Both the position numbers and the translations under genes were made by a program. Below the pieces are notes generated by a model, which searched no databases, was not told where the DNA came from, and saw only the letters and a list, made by a program, of their open reading frames with translations. A stretch of DNA of 22,747 nucleotides, taken from positions 17,740-40,486 of IMG/VR virus record IMGVR_UViG_3300030450_001276; one strand, given 5' to 3'. Shown one piece after another: positions 12,665 to 21,909 of this stretch. The stretch is from a virus. Each line of letters opens with the position of its first letter. Position 1 is the first letter of the stretch.

Positions 12665-14383
12665 TCTTTTTTTGTCTAGCAATCCACCCTTTTTAAAGCT
12701 AAGCCCAATACTAGTACTAATCTTTCCATCTTCATTAATAGTTATTTTTGGCTTTGCATCTAGATAGTTATCTCCTACAAAACCTGTAACATCTGTTCCT
12801 ATTCCTATATTAAATCCTTCTTCAGTATTATAACCTCCTACAACATTTAGACCATCTGTCCAACCACCAACTTGTGTCCAACCACTCATTGGTGTATTAG
12901 TATAATTAGCTCCCCAACCTGTCTTATATGATGTTTCTATTCCAACATTACTATTATCTAAATTATAAGAAGCTTCTGTAGAAGTCATGTCTGTGTGATA
13001 ACCTGCTTTAATTGAAGTATCACTATCAGTAAAGTTTCCTTCTTTTACACTACTAAATGGAGTTACACTTTCGAGACCAAGTGTCCCAAAATTACCTGCA
13101 ATATCCCAACCAGTCTCAATTCCACCAACATATCCTTCGTTAGTTACAGTAGCATATGTACCAATAGGGTCATAACTAATATCGGCAGGGCTTAAATTAG
13201 AGTATGTTTTCCACCCTAAAAATTCTGGAGTATAATTTTTTTTATCTTTTTTTTCTTCCTCGACACCTATTTTAGAAGTCTTTGCAGTAGTACCTATATG
13301 AGGATTTGCTGGAGTTTTACTTACTCCAAAATCAGGTTGACTTGCATCTGCTCCTCCACCCTTTCCCTGATTAGAACTACTAGAACTACTAGAACTACTA
13401 GAACTACTAGAACTACCTTGGTCAGCTCCACCTCCGTGTGGGTTGCCACCTTGCGATGAACTACTTTTACTTTTACTTTTACCTCTTCCTCTATCTCTTG
13501 GAGGATAAGCACGAATACCAGACTTAGTCATTTCTCCTGTTCCACCTGCTTTCTTTAACATGTCCGCTTCGTTAGGAGTAATGTAAGCAAGTTGATGTCC
13601 TTTAGGAGCAGTAGCATTTAAAACATTAGCCATTTGTTTTTGTATAGCAATACTAGTTTCTGTAGGTTTTACCATAGCTCCCCCTAAATTCATCTCTGGT
13701 CTTTTAACTGGGGTTATTACTTTTTCTTTTGTTGGTTTTTTAACTGGCACTACATTAGGACCTAGAACTTTATTAACATAATTCAAAGTTTCTTCAGGTA
13801 AACTATTTCTTTTAATCCCCTCTTTATCAATCCAGTAACCTTTTTTCTTAAACCTTGTGTACCTTGAAGGGCCAAAGTTGTAGGCGGCAACAGCATCTCT
13901 TTCATTTCCATAATGTTTAACTAATCCTTTTATATATGAAGTTCCAAACTCAATATTTTTTTCTGGATTTTTTAAATCTTCTTCAGTTAAAGGAATAAAA
14001 TTTTTCTCACTTATCTTTTTTCCTTTGTTATCTATAATATATCCTGGATAAGCACTAGCAGTTCCTGGCATAATCTGCATTAATCCTATAGCTCCTTTAT
14101 CTGAGGGAGGAGTATTTGGATTAGAACTACTTTCAACTTCAATAATTCTTTGGATTAAAGGGTCATCAGACCAAACACGAAAACCATCTTCATACCCTCC
14201 ACTATTATATCCCTTCCTTCCTAAGAATTCTGCAAATGTAAATCGTGGATTACCTCTTTGATTTGAAGTAGAGTATTTTCCTACGTCTGAACTTTCAGTG
14301 TTCTTTAAACCATATGCTTTATTGCCCACTTGAAAGAACTGGGATAAAAGTTTCTTTGTTGACATTGGGTTATCGTACCACAT
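12650..14383 (-). CDS. Virion-associated lytic transglycosylase (SLT domain, 577 aa)
   Basis: Residues about 73-180 form an SLT-type transglycosylase domain: the catalytic Glu84 in EVESSSNP, then GAIGLMQIMPGTA (100-109), EFGTSYIKGLVKHYG and AAYNFGPSRY (166-175). The domain cleaves peptidoglycan glycan strands to leave anhydro-muramic ends. A low-complexity Gly/Ser linker (residues about 300-350), including 14 consecutive serines, leads to a repetitive Gly/Tyr/Thr-rich C-terminal region that looks beta-stranded (GVETSYKTGW, VGGYNTEEGFNIGIG). It sits two bases after the giant internal virion protein and before Hsp20, so it is probably packaged and used to make a hole in the cell wall during DNA entry; use at lysis cannot be excluded. 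A Met at codon 7 is an alternative start. Confidence 0.85.
   Translation of the reverse strand: MWYDNPMSTKKLLSQFFQVGNKAYGLKNTESSDVGKYSTSNQRGNPRFTFAEFLGRKGYNSGGYEDGFRVWSDDPLIQRIIEVESSSNPNTPPSDKGAIGLMQIMPGTASAYPGYIIDNKGKKISEKNFIPLTEEDLKNPEKNIEFGTSYIKGLVKHYGNERDAVAAYNFGPSRYTRFKKKGYWIDKEGIKRNSLPEETLNYVNKVLGPNVVPVKKPTKEKVITPVKRPEMNLGGAMVKPTETSIAIQKQMANVLNATAPKGHQLAYITPNEADMLKKAGGTGEMTKSGIRAYPPRDRGRGKSKSKSSSSQGGNPHGGGADQGSSSSSSSSSSSSSSNQGKGGGADASQPDFGVSKTPANPHIGTTAKTSKIGVEEEKKDKKNYTPEFLGWKTYSNLSPADISYDPIGTYATVTNEGYVGGIETGWDIAGNFGTLGLESVTPFSSVKEGNFTDSDTSIKAGYHTDMTSTEASYNLDNSNVGIETSYKTGWGANYTNTPMSGWTQVGGWTDGLNVVGGYNTEEGFNIGIGTDVTGFVGDNYLDAKPKITINEDGKISTSIGLSFKKGGLLDKKRFKKA
13373..13417 (-). repeat. 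Five tandem 9-bp repeats encoding poly-Ser
   Basis: Five units of AGAACTACT (plus strand; the last unit ends in C) lie head to tail. On the minus strand they read AGT AGT TCT and encode the 14-serine run of the transglycosylase linker (residues about 323-337). Such a pure repeat can change length by slippage without breaking the frame. Confidence 0.9.
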
Positions 14384-14384
14384 A

Positions 14385-17300
14385 TTAAACCTTCTTTATC
14401 ATTACTGCACTACCATTTATTTTATAACTACTAGGAATTTTAGATATTTCAAATCCATCTCCTAGTATTGATTTTATATAATCTAGTAGTTCATTTATTT
14501 TAAATCCTTTTTGAAAAGTTTCGTTGTCACCTTTCTTCATAACAAAACCATCATTCAATTTTCTTAATGGGTTTCCTTCTATTATAGGTCTAGTATTTAT
14601 AATTGCTACTCCATCATCAGCTAATAATTTTCCAATATTTTTTACAACCTCTGCTCTATTAGATGGATTAGGAATAACATTTAATACAGCATGACTTATA
14701 ATAGCTTTAAATTTATTTTTACCTTCTACTTCTATTAAAGTTTTTTCATTTTTATATTCAGGTACTTTTCCTTTATAAGTAATGTTATTGTGTTTATAAG
14801 AAAGAGCTTCTAAATCTTTATTTGCTTTTGCAAATGGTTCAAAACTTTTTGTCTTACCTAATTTTTCTAAAACTCTAGAGCCTAATCCTAAACCAGAACC
14901 ATAATCTAATATATCTATGTTTTCAAAATTTCTAAAGTTAATTCCTTTTTCTTCTAAGAAAGGAACATACTTCTCATAAGTTGCTACTGTATTTTTTATC
15001 TGAGTAGCTCCAGGATTAATTTTTTTCGTAGCTACTTTAGTAACTCCTTTAGTTGATGCTTTACTTATAGCTTTACCAACTAACCCTCCTAAAGCAAAAC
15101 CTATTTCTGAACCAGAACCAAAACCTAAAGGAATACCAAAACCTAAATCAAAATCAGGATTTAATGGGAAATCTCTTTCCTCTACAGGGTCATAGTTAAA
15201 CCACCATAGTTCTTCAGGAAAAGCATTCTCCATCATTCTTCTATATTCAGGAGGTATCATCCAAAGATTTGTGTTTTCCATCCACTCTAAACCTATATCT
15301 GCCAAAGGCCTACCTGATGCTACTTCTTTAGGTAAACTGAAAAGACTTGTTATAGTTTCAGCACCAGGAAAAAAGTTAAGAGGTTCTCTAGGATTATAAG
15401 TAGCATAACTATATACATTACCAGCTAACCATCCTGGATTACCTGACAACATAATACCATCAGCTAGAGCATCTTGTGGTGATGAATCTTCCCATTGAAA
15501 TCCAGTCTTAACCCATCTTCTAAGTTGATGTAAAGCTGTAAATACAGGTATAGTCATTAACATTTTTACTGCTAATCTAGCTTCACCATTTTCTATTCTT
15601 TGTAGTAGTGCATTTGTTTGAGAAGACTTTGCTTGTGCCCAAGAACTAAACTGTCCTAATAATCTTAATGTAGGATTTTTTGATTGAGTAAATAACATTC
15701 TATTTCCAACAGCAGGAATGATAGCATCTCTATCCATAGCAACTCTTCCTGAATATGACATTAATCTACTTCCTAAAGTATCTGCCTTTGCTTCTTTCCA
15801 GTTTTTAAAAGTACCAAACTTTAGAATCTCATTTAGATTAGTAATTCTACCATCAGCATCAGTCTTAGCTATACCCATCTTTATAGCTCTATCATATAAT
15901 CTTCTAGCCTTTCTACCTACAATATTCACATAAGGTAGAGCAGCCAATTCTCCTAAACTTCTTCCATTAACTTCTGTAAATCTTACAATATCTCTAGCAA
16001 GATTTAAACCATCAATAGCTCCAAAGTTAAAAGCAGTTCTTCTTCCTAATTCAGTAACATCTTGTAAACCTACAAGTTTAAAAAAATGTTCATTACCTTT
16101 AGATAAAGCTCTTAATAAAAGGTTTGGGTCACCTTCTTCAATAAAAGCACTAGAAGATAATTCTCTTAAAGCTTTCTTTGCTACATTATCATGATGTAAA
16201 TATAAAACATCTGCTGGTTGGTCTGTAATCTTACGAGGTTTAGTAGTAAAAGGAAGTCTTCTTGGCATATTAACAGTAGCTGCTGTTCCTTGCATCCAAG
16301 TTTTAAAGTAATAACTATTTTGGAATGTTTGAACAATATCACCAAGGTTTGCTAATGAGACTGTACCCATTAATCTTGTGTTAGTTAAGAAAGAAACAAG
16401 AGCTGCAGTAGTTCTTTGAATTCTACCTGCCTCAGTTCCATGTCTACCAAAGTAAGCATGAACTCCATCTATCATAGCTCTTATATCATTCTGTTCTCCT
16501 TTAGAAGTATTTATAAATCCTTGGTTTAAATACTGCTTACGCAAATTATCTTTTAAACGTATTAAACCTTCTCCATTTTTTCCAAATACTTTAGAAAATT
16601 CTACAGATTTTGTACTTTTATTTACCATATTTAAAAGAACTGCTGATACATCATTTACAAAATATTTACTTAAAGGCCCTTCTACTAAATCATAACTACC
16701 TTGTAACATTCTATCTAGTTCTACATGTTCAAGAATGTCAGTACTAGTACTTTTTGGAAGGATTTTCAGATGTTCTTGTATAGGTGTTTTAAAAGTAAGA
16801 GTAGCATGTCCTTTTTTATCTACTCCTTGTGTTATTAAATTCTCATAATCATTTTTCATAACACCATGATAATACTTTGTAGCTGCTCCTTTAAAATCTG
16901 ATAATTTTTTATTGTACTTCTTACCTTTATTTTTTATATCAGACCTAAAATTTTTCTTAGCTTTATTATATAAAACTTTTTGTATATCTTTTATAAATTG
17001 TTCTTTATTCTTTGAAATAAAAACTTTGTTATGAACACGAGGAAAATAATTTTCTATTATTTCTTTAGGTGATATACCACCTTGTATTAAATAATTCTTA
17101 TGTACTTCTAAAAATTGATTAATTCTTTTAGATAAAGCTTGAGAATCTTTTACAATAGTTGTACCATTTACTTTATCTAAATTTTTTAATTCTTTTAATG
17201 TAGTTGTTCTAAAAGTTTTTCCTCCATCGTCAGTAAGAGTTATAATACTTTTACTTTTTGTTCCTCCTCTAACAAGAGACATTGCAATTTGTTGAATCTG

Positions 17301-19034
17301 TGGACTATTATAAGCGATATCATCAATAACACCCACCATTTTATCATCTCCAAATAATAAGACTTTAAAATTATCTAGTGCTTTACCTGCATTTTGTTCT
17401 ACACTTGATGTCCCACCTTTATAACTCTGAAATAGAAGATTAGAAAATCTTCCCATGACAGACCCTCTACCTTCTAATCTTGTAGCAAGAGTCATACCTG
17501 ACCAAGTTTTTAATTTCCACATTCCGTAATGAGCGTGTTCTCTAATAGCTTTACCAAAAACATTATCAGCTACTTTTTTAGGTAAATACTTCGGACCTTG
17601 AATAAGTAGACGATAACCACCCATAAGCATAGCTCCACCTATAGCCCAGTTAAGCATGTCTTCGTTATCATCTCCAGCGAGGACACCAAACATTCCACCA
17701 ACCACTCCTCCAAAAGTAGGATAAACAGTGGATGCAAGAATACCTCTTATAACTTTATCACTTAAAGCAGCAGCTCCTCCTTTAGCATATAGTTGTTTAG
17801 TTATTTCTCCTATATACTCTCCACCTGCAGATGTTAAAGCTTTTATAGCATTATCATATTCATCAGCTACTTGACTCTGTAATGTTTTTTGTGCTTTAGA
17901 TAATTCTACTCTACGATTTATAAGTAAATCTTTCTTTTTTAAACCAGTATCTTTAAAATTTTCTATCCATTTTTTTTCTAACTTAGTTTTCTTATCAACT
18001 AAGCTATCAAGAGTTTTATAATTTTTTAAAGTAGGTTTAAAATTTTTAATTTGTTTTGAAAGTTGATTAAAAGTTTTAGTGTCTGTTTTAGCATCATCAA
18101 ATAATTTTAACATTCTTTGATATCTTTGAAACTCAAGAGTATTATCTTGTAGTGCTTGTATCGCAGCTTTTACTGAAGGTGTTGTAGCTATCTTTTGAAT
18201 CTTATCTAAAGATAAATTTGAAGTAATATTTCTTTCATCTATTTTATTTATAGCAGCTTTTATCACATCATCAGATATAGCTTTATTAGAAAACAAAGTA
18301 GGGAATGCTTTATTAAGACCCATTCTTCCTGCAGTTCCTATACCTGGGATAGCAGCGCTTAAGGCAGCTCCTAAACCTACTGATGTTCCCCACATTTTTG
18401 GGTCAATCCTACCTTCTTGGTCAAGCATTCTTATAGCCATGTCAGCACCAGCAGTTGCTCCTCCTAATCCAGCTAAAGCACTTCCTGATTGTAACATAGA
18501 TTTCCCATACTGTCCAGACTTCCAAGCTAATGAACCAGCTTTATAAGCTTTACCTCCCCAACCAATCCAAGGAATCCAAAGAATAGGGTCAGCCATAATT
18601 GTAGCCATCTGTCCGCCTATTACAGCGATATCACTATCATATTTTCCATCTTTAAATTCAGGAAACTCTTCCCAAACTTCTTGCATATGTTGATTCCAGG
18701 CATCTCTACTTCTTTCTTCATAAGTATCTCCTGTAGTTCCCCAGCCTGTAGCAGCAGTAAAGAATCTATAAGCACTACCAAGAGTCATGCTTTCTTTTGC
18801 CATACCATACTGTGCTTTTCTTGTTTCATCTGGTGCATCACCAACAAAAGAAGAAACATTAGATGGTTGTTGAGATGAATAACTAGGAATAGTAAGAGTA
18901 TTCTTTTGTCCTAACCATTCCTCATATTCTGAATCAGTATCAGGAGTAGTAGGAGTAGTAGGAATAGTAAGAGTACTCTTTTGTCCTAACCATTCCTCAT
19001 ATTCTGAAGATGTTTGTTGAATATTATCTGTCAT
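14385..19034 (-). CDS. Giant internal virion protein with C-terminal methyltransferase (1549 aa)
   Basis: This is the largest gene here. The N-terminus has two copies of SEYEEWLGQK-TLTIP. The body contains Gly/Ala-rich hydrophobic stretches (DPILWIPWIGWGGKAYKAG, FGGVVGGMFGVLAG) and long helical regions, as in the ejected core proteins of podophages (T7 gp15/gp16 role: forming a trans-envelope channel). From about residue 1339 it carries a class I SAM-dependent methyltransferase: ATQIKNTVATYEKY, motif I ILDYGSGLGLGS (Asp1377 onward), an acidic EPFAKANKD, motif IV-like ISHAVLNVIPNPSNRAEVV (about 1447) and LLADDGVAIINTR. This layout resembles methyltransferases found at the ends of large phage polyvalent proteins. 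It would enter the host with the DNA. The target is unknown; the DPPY/NPPY motif of DNA amino-methylases is absent. Confidence 0.8.
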   Translation of the reverse strand: MTDNIQQTSSEYEEWLGQKSTLTIPTTPTTPDTDSEYEEWLGQKNTLTIPSYSSQQPSNVSSFVGDAPDETRKAQYGMAKESMTLGSAYRFFTAATGWGTTGDTYEERSRDAWNQHMQEVWEEFPEFKDGKYDSDIAVIGGQMATIMADPILWIPWIGWGGKAYKAGSLAWKSGQYGKSMLQSGSALAGLGGATAGADMAIRMLDQEGRIDPKMWGTSVGLGAALSAAIPGIGTAGRMGLNKAFPTLFSNKAISDDVIKAAINKIDERNITSNLSLDKIQKIATTPSVKAAIQALQDNTLEFQRYQRMLKLFDDAKTDTKTFNQLSKQIKNFKPTLKNYKTLDSLVDKKTKLEKKWIENFKDTGLKKKDLLINRRVELSKAQKTLQSQVADEYDNAIKALTSAGGEYIGEITKQLYAKGGAAALSDKVIRGILASTVYPTFGGVVGGMFGVLAGDDNEDMLNWAIGGAMLMGGYRLLIQGPKYLPKKVADNVFGKAIREHAHYGMWKLKTWSGMTLATRLEGRGSVMGRFSNLLFQSYKGGTSSVEQNAGKALDNFKVLLFGDDKMVGVIDDIAYNSPQIQQIAMSLVRGGTKSKSIITLTDDGGKTFRTTTLKELKNLDKVNGTTIVKDSQALSKRINQFLEVHKNYLIQGGISPKEIIENYFPRVHNKVFISKNKEQFIKDIQKVLYNKAKKNFRSDIKNKGKKYNKKLSDFKGAATKYYHGVMKNDYENLITQGVDKKGHATLTFKTPIQEHLKILPKSTSTDILEHVELDRMLQGSYDLVEGPLSKYFVNDVSAVLLNMVNKSTKSVEFSKVFGKNGEGLIRLKDNLRKQYLNQGFINTSKGEQNDIRAMIDGVHAYFGRHGTEAGRIQRTTAALVSFLTNTRLMGTVSLANLGDIVQTFQNSYYFKTWMQGTAATVNMPRRLPFTTKPRKITDQPADVLYLHHDNVAKKALRELSSSAFIEEGDPNLLLRALSKGNEHFFKLVGLQDVTELGRRTAFNFGAIDGLNLARDIVRFTEVNGRSLGELAALPYVNIVGRKARRLYDRAIKMGIAKTDADGRITNLNEILKFGTFKNWKEAKADTLGSRLMSYSGRVAMDRDAIIPAVGNRMLFTQSKNPTLRLLGQFSSWAQAKSSQTNALLQRIENGEARLAVKMLMTIPVFTALHQLRRWVKTGFQWEDSSPQDALADGIMLSGNPGWLAGNVYSYATYNPREPLNFFPGAETITSLFSLPKEVASGRPLADIGLEWMENTNLWMIPPEYRRMMENAFPEELWWFNYDPVEERDFPLNPDFDLGFGIPLGFGSGSEIGFALGGLVGKAISKASTKGVTKVATKKINPGATQIKNTVATYEKYVPFLEEKGINFRNFENIDILDYGSGLGLGSRVLEKLGKTKSFEPFAKANKDLEALSYKHNNITYKGKVPEYKNEKTLIEVEGKNKFKAIISHAVLNVIPNPSNRAEVVKNIGKLLADDGVAIINTRPIIEGNPLRKLNDGFVMKKGDNETFQKGFKINELLDYIKSILGDGFEISKIPSSYKINGSAVMIKKV
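18886..19008 (-). repeat. 48-bp direct repeat, 75-bp period, in the giant virion gene
   Basis: The copies at 18886-18933 and 18961-19008 differ at a single base (18901 versus 18976), which changes Asn to Ser. They encode the duplicated SEYEEWLGQK[S/N]TLTIP near residues 9-50, separated by a TTP-repeat linker. The near-identity points to a recent duplication or gene conversion. Confidence 0.95.
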
Positions 19035-19042
19035 GATTATTT

Positions 19043-21142
19043 TTAAGCAATATCAAAGTTACTTAAATTAGTTGATAAAATTGATTTAGCAGTTTGGTCT
19101 GGAGTATTATCAGTTACTTTCTGAAGTTCAATTGAGTAAACTTTATAACCATACTCATTAGTATTTTCTACTACAACTGGTTTATATGTATCTCCTTCTA
19201 CTGTATTAAATTCTTGATTTATATCTATAGTTTTAGTTCCATCTTTAAATTTTGTAGCATTAATATCATTAACAGATACTTTTTTATTATTAAAAGTTTC
19301 TATAAATTTATTAGAAAGTAATCCTATACCTGATAACTCAGTGAGAGTATCCCAGTTTTGTCCAACTCCCATCCAAGGAGAACCTATCTTTTTAGTATTG
19401 GAATTGTAACTATACTTTTTATATGTTCCATCCTTATCTTCATCTATATACATTGGTGTATCTGCTGGAATAGTTTGTTTCTTTCCATCAATACTAACGA
19501 CTATACTACCATCTGCATTTTGTTTTACAAGCTTAGGAATTGAAGTAGAGTTAATTACTTGCTCTTCTGGAATAATTTCCTCTTCCTCTACTAATGGAGC
19601 TTGCTCTTCCTCTACTAATAGAGGTTGCTCTTCCTCTACTAATGGAGCTTCCTCTTCCTCTACTAATGGAGCTTGTTCTTCCTCTTTACTTTTACTAAAT
19701 AAATCTGTTAAAAGATTTGAAGAGGCAACTGCCATCATATTATTAAATGCATTACTAACATCACCATAATTAATAGGGTCCCAAATCTTTGCCCTATTCT
19801 CTTTCTGCCACTTTGCCGCAAGGTCTATTTCTAATTCATTTTGGAGAGCACTAAAAGCTGATACTACAGCAATACCTGCATCTATATCTTCTTGTGTAGC
19901 TAAAGATATTTTACCATCTTCTTGTACAGTAACGAGTGTATCATGTAATTTTTCTAAAGATTTATTATCAATTACATTTTGAGGAATTATTATTGGTCTT
20001 ACCTTAAAAGAATCTGCCCAGAATTTAAAGTTATCTACTTCAAATCGTACAGTTCTTCTATTAATATGTTGAATAGTCATATCTTTTACTGCATTTCCTG
20101 TCGCCAACGATTGGAAAGTCTCTAATGCGCTATCTGGGGTAAGCGTAGGAGCAAGATATATCTGTGTATAAAGTGCATCAAAAGAGTTTTTCATAAGAGG
20201 AAGTACTTGTTTATAATACTCCATTCCTAAAGGACTCATTCCTATCACTACTTTCTTACCCATAGACAGTTGTTCTTTATCATACTCAAATAAAGCATCC
20301 AATTCTTCTTGTGGCATATTTAAACTTCTTAGCATTATTTCCCTGATATTTGCATAGTCCTTTTCCGCAGACATTCCTGGCATTTGCCAAGCTAACCACT
20401 TATTCCAAGTTTCATCTAATCCAGGTACACTATCAATAAAAGCAGTAAAGTTTTCTTTTACTTCTTTAGAATTAAGATTAAAGCCTTCAATAGTACTTTC
20501 CACCTCTTCTGGTGTTTTATTCCAACTCCATTCAGTAGGAATTTCTCTATACTCTTTTAATTTATCTAGAGCATTGTTATTTCCTGTGCTTAAATCATCT
20601 TGAAGAGCTGCAAGAATCTTTGTTTCAGAAGCATTTTCTTTACCTAACCACCCACGAATTCTTTCTGTTAGAGGGCCTTGTAAATCTTCTGCTTTTACCA
20701 TAGCTTCATTATATTTTGTTTGGTCAAAAAATTCTCCCCACTTAGGAGCAACAGGTTCACTTAATCCTTTATATACATATTGTCCCTTTTCATTTTCTTC
20801 TACTTGACCTGAATAAAACTCTATAATTTTATTTCTAGAATCTTCATTACTTAACTCAGACCAACTAACACCATCATTTAAAGCTAACTGTTCAGCTATT
20901 TGAGTTTTAGTTGCATTACTACCTAAAGATTTAAGAGAGTTATTTATTTTATCATATCTATCTACTTCACTATAAAATCTATTTTCAGCTTGTCCATGTC
21001 TATTTACAGCAGTCATATAATCAAGTTTAAACTGCTCCATAATACGTTCACCTACATCATTAATTCTATCTGGTCTTGCTTTCTGGTCATCAACCAGCAT
21101 ACTAGAAAAAACATTAAGTGCATCTTTAGCTATATTACCCAT
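19043..21142 (-). CDS. Large late protein, probable internal virion or tail protein (699 aa)
   Basis: I recognise no enzyme motif. The first 180 residues are predicted helical and highly charged (RINDVGERIMEQFKLDYMTAVNRHGQ). The middle is mixed. Residues about 488-519 are four tandem copies of an acidic eight-residue unit (EEEQAPLV type) that must be a flexible spacer. The last 150 residues look strand-rich (IPKLVKQNADGSIVVSIDGKKQTIP). It is the first big gene upstream of the giant methyltransferase protein and two bases after the 203-aa gene, so it is probably part of the same virion or ejection assembly (T7 gp14/gp15-like position). Function by position only. GAGG lies just before the start. 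Confidence 0.65.
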   Translation of the reverse strand: MGNIAKDALNVFSSMLVDDQKARPDRINDVGERIMEQFKLDYMTAVNRHGQAENRFYSEVDRYDKINNSLKSLGSNATKTQIAEQLALNDGVSWSELSNEDSRNKIIEFYSGQVEENEKGQYVYKGLSEPVAPKWGEFFDQTKYNEAMVKAEDLQGPLTERIRGWLGKENASETKILAALQDDLSTGNNNALDKLKEYREIPTEWSWNKTPEEVESTIEGFNLNSKEVKENFTAFIDSVPGLDETWNKWLAWQMPGMSAEKDYANIREIMLRSLNMPQEELDALFEYDKEQLSMGKKVVIGMSPLGMEYYKQVLPLMKNSFDALYTQIYLAPTLTPDSALETFQSLATGNAVKDMTIQHINRRTVRFEVDNFKFWADSFKVRPIIIPQNVIDNKSLEKLHDTLVTVQEDGKISLATQEDIDAGIAVVSAFSALQNELEIDLAAKWQKENRAKIWDPINYGDVSNAFNNMMAVASSNLLTDLFSKSKEEEQAPLVEEEEAPLVEEEQPLLVEEEQAPLVEEEEIIPEEQVINSTSIPKLVKQNADGSIVVSIDGKKQTIPADTPMYIDEDKDGTYKKYSYNSNTKKIGSPWMGVGQNWDTLTELSGIGLLSNKFIETFNNKKVSVNDINATKFKDGTKTIDINQEFNTVEGDTYKPVVVENTNEYGYKVYSIELQKVTDNTPDQTAKSILSTNLSNFDIA
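19585..19680 (-). repeat. Four tandem 24-bp repeats encoding EEEQAPLV units
   Basis: Four head-to-tail 24-bp units (19585-19608, 19609-19632, 19633-19656, 19657-19680) differ at a few bases each. They encode an acidic, proline-containing linker in the 699-aa protein. In-frame expansion or loss of units is likely between related phages. Confidence 0.93.
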
Positions 21143-21143
21143 A

Positions 21144-21755
21144 TTATACCTCTTCCTTTTCTTCTTCTATTCCTGCTTCTTCTGCAGTAGGCAACTCTTT
21201 TACTTTTGATAATAAAGAAGGAGCTACACTAGTACGTCTTATTTGTTCTGGTTTTAATTTATTAAATTTCATAGACTCATCCATATATGTTTCAGTATCT
21301 TCTTCTGAAGGTTCATCTGAATCTTCTCCTTCATAAATAACTGGTTCTATTCCTGCTTGTTCTGCCATTGCAATTAAAAGATACATGACTGGTTCAATTA
21401 ATAATAACATTAAATCAGGATTAATCTTTCCTTTAGATACAGAAGTATAAAGAAGTACTTGAGCTATTTCTGTAATAGGTGTTTTATCTAGAAATTTTAT
21501 TAATAGTTCAATATATCTATCTCTATCTTCTCCAAGTTGTACAAATAAATCTTCCATGAAAGGTTGAACTTCTGTATACTCAGGAGGAGTTTCCCAAGGA
21601 TACTTTTGTTCTGGACTAGTAGTTAATGATTCTCCTGGAGTAGGAGCATCAAACGGATTAATTGAAGTACCATCTTTTAGAGGTATCATTCCTGCAGCTT
21701 CAGGTTGAGCCTGTTGGTTTAGTTGTGCAGGTATGTTTACGTTTTCTTCTTCCAT
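21144..21755 (-). CDS. Acidic late protein, probable virion assembly component (203 aa)
   Basis: The N-terminal third is disordered and rich in Pro and Gln (NIPAQLNQQAQPEAAG, NPFDAPTPGESLTTSPEQKYPWETPPEY). A helical core follows (MEDLFVQLGEDRDRYIELLIKFL, PDLMLLLIEPVMYLLIAMAEQAG), then a very acidic tail (GEDSDEPSEEDTETYMDES, EEAGIEEEKEEV). The hydrophobic helix around residues 110-130 is short and followed by polar residues, so packing into a helical bundle is more likely than a membrane span. It lies directly upstream of the 699-aa gene. I recognise no family; a scaffold-like or adaptor-like virion role is a positional guess. AAAGGA precedes the start by ten bases. Confidence 0.65.
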   Translation of the reverse strand: MEEENVNIPAQLNQQAQPEAAGMIPLKDGTSINPFDAPTPGESLTTSPEQKYPWETPPEYTEVQPFMEDLFVQLGEDRDRYIELLIKFLDKTPITEIAQVLLYTSVSKGKINPDLMLLLIEPVMYLLIAMAEQAGIEPVIYEGEDSDEPSEEDTETYMDESMKFNKLKPEQIRRTSVAPSLLSKVKELPTAEEAGIEEEKEEV

Positions 21756-21901
21756 GATTTTTTATCCTTTAGTAAATTATCCAGAGGATGCTCTGGTAAA
21801 TTAAATTTTTGTTTTCTTTCTTTTTCTTTTTTTTGCTTGAGTTCTTCAAAATCGAATTCAAGCTGTTTCTCTAATTTATCTTCTTCTTTTGAATTTGCCA
21901 T
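21737..21901 (-). CDS. 54-aa charged coiled-coil protein, first gene of a late transcript
   Basis: ATG at 21901 opens a 54-codon frame ending in TAA at 21739-21737, which overlaps the 203-aa gene by 19 nt. The product is dominated by Glu, Lys and Gln (NSKEEDKLEKQLEFDFEELK, then QKKEKERKQKF) and is probably a helix or coiled coil with a basic tail ending KKKT. The -10 box of the promoter ends eight bases before the ATG, so the transcript would begin at or within two or three bases of the start codon; there is no room for a ribosome-binding site. This implies leaderless translation, or a downstream start. Function unknown. Confidence 0.6.
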   Translation of the reverse strand: MANSKEEDKLEKQLEFDFEELKQKKEKERKQKFNLPEHPLDNLLKDKKSWKKKT

Positions 21902-21909
21902 ACATATAT

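Noticed and set aside
13321-13512. 63-codon minus-strand frame rich in Val and Leu
   Set aside because: It is the tandem 9-bp repeat of the transglycosylase read in another frame.
14385-15020. Methyltransferase as a separate gene or DNA adenine methylase
   Set aside because: The reading frame is continuous with the virion protein with no internal start of note, and the DPPY/NPPY motif is absent.
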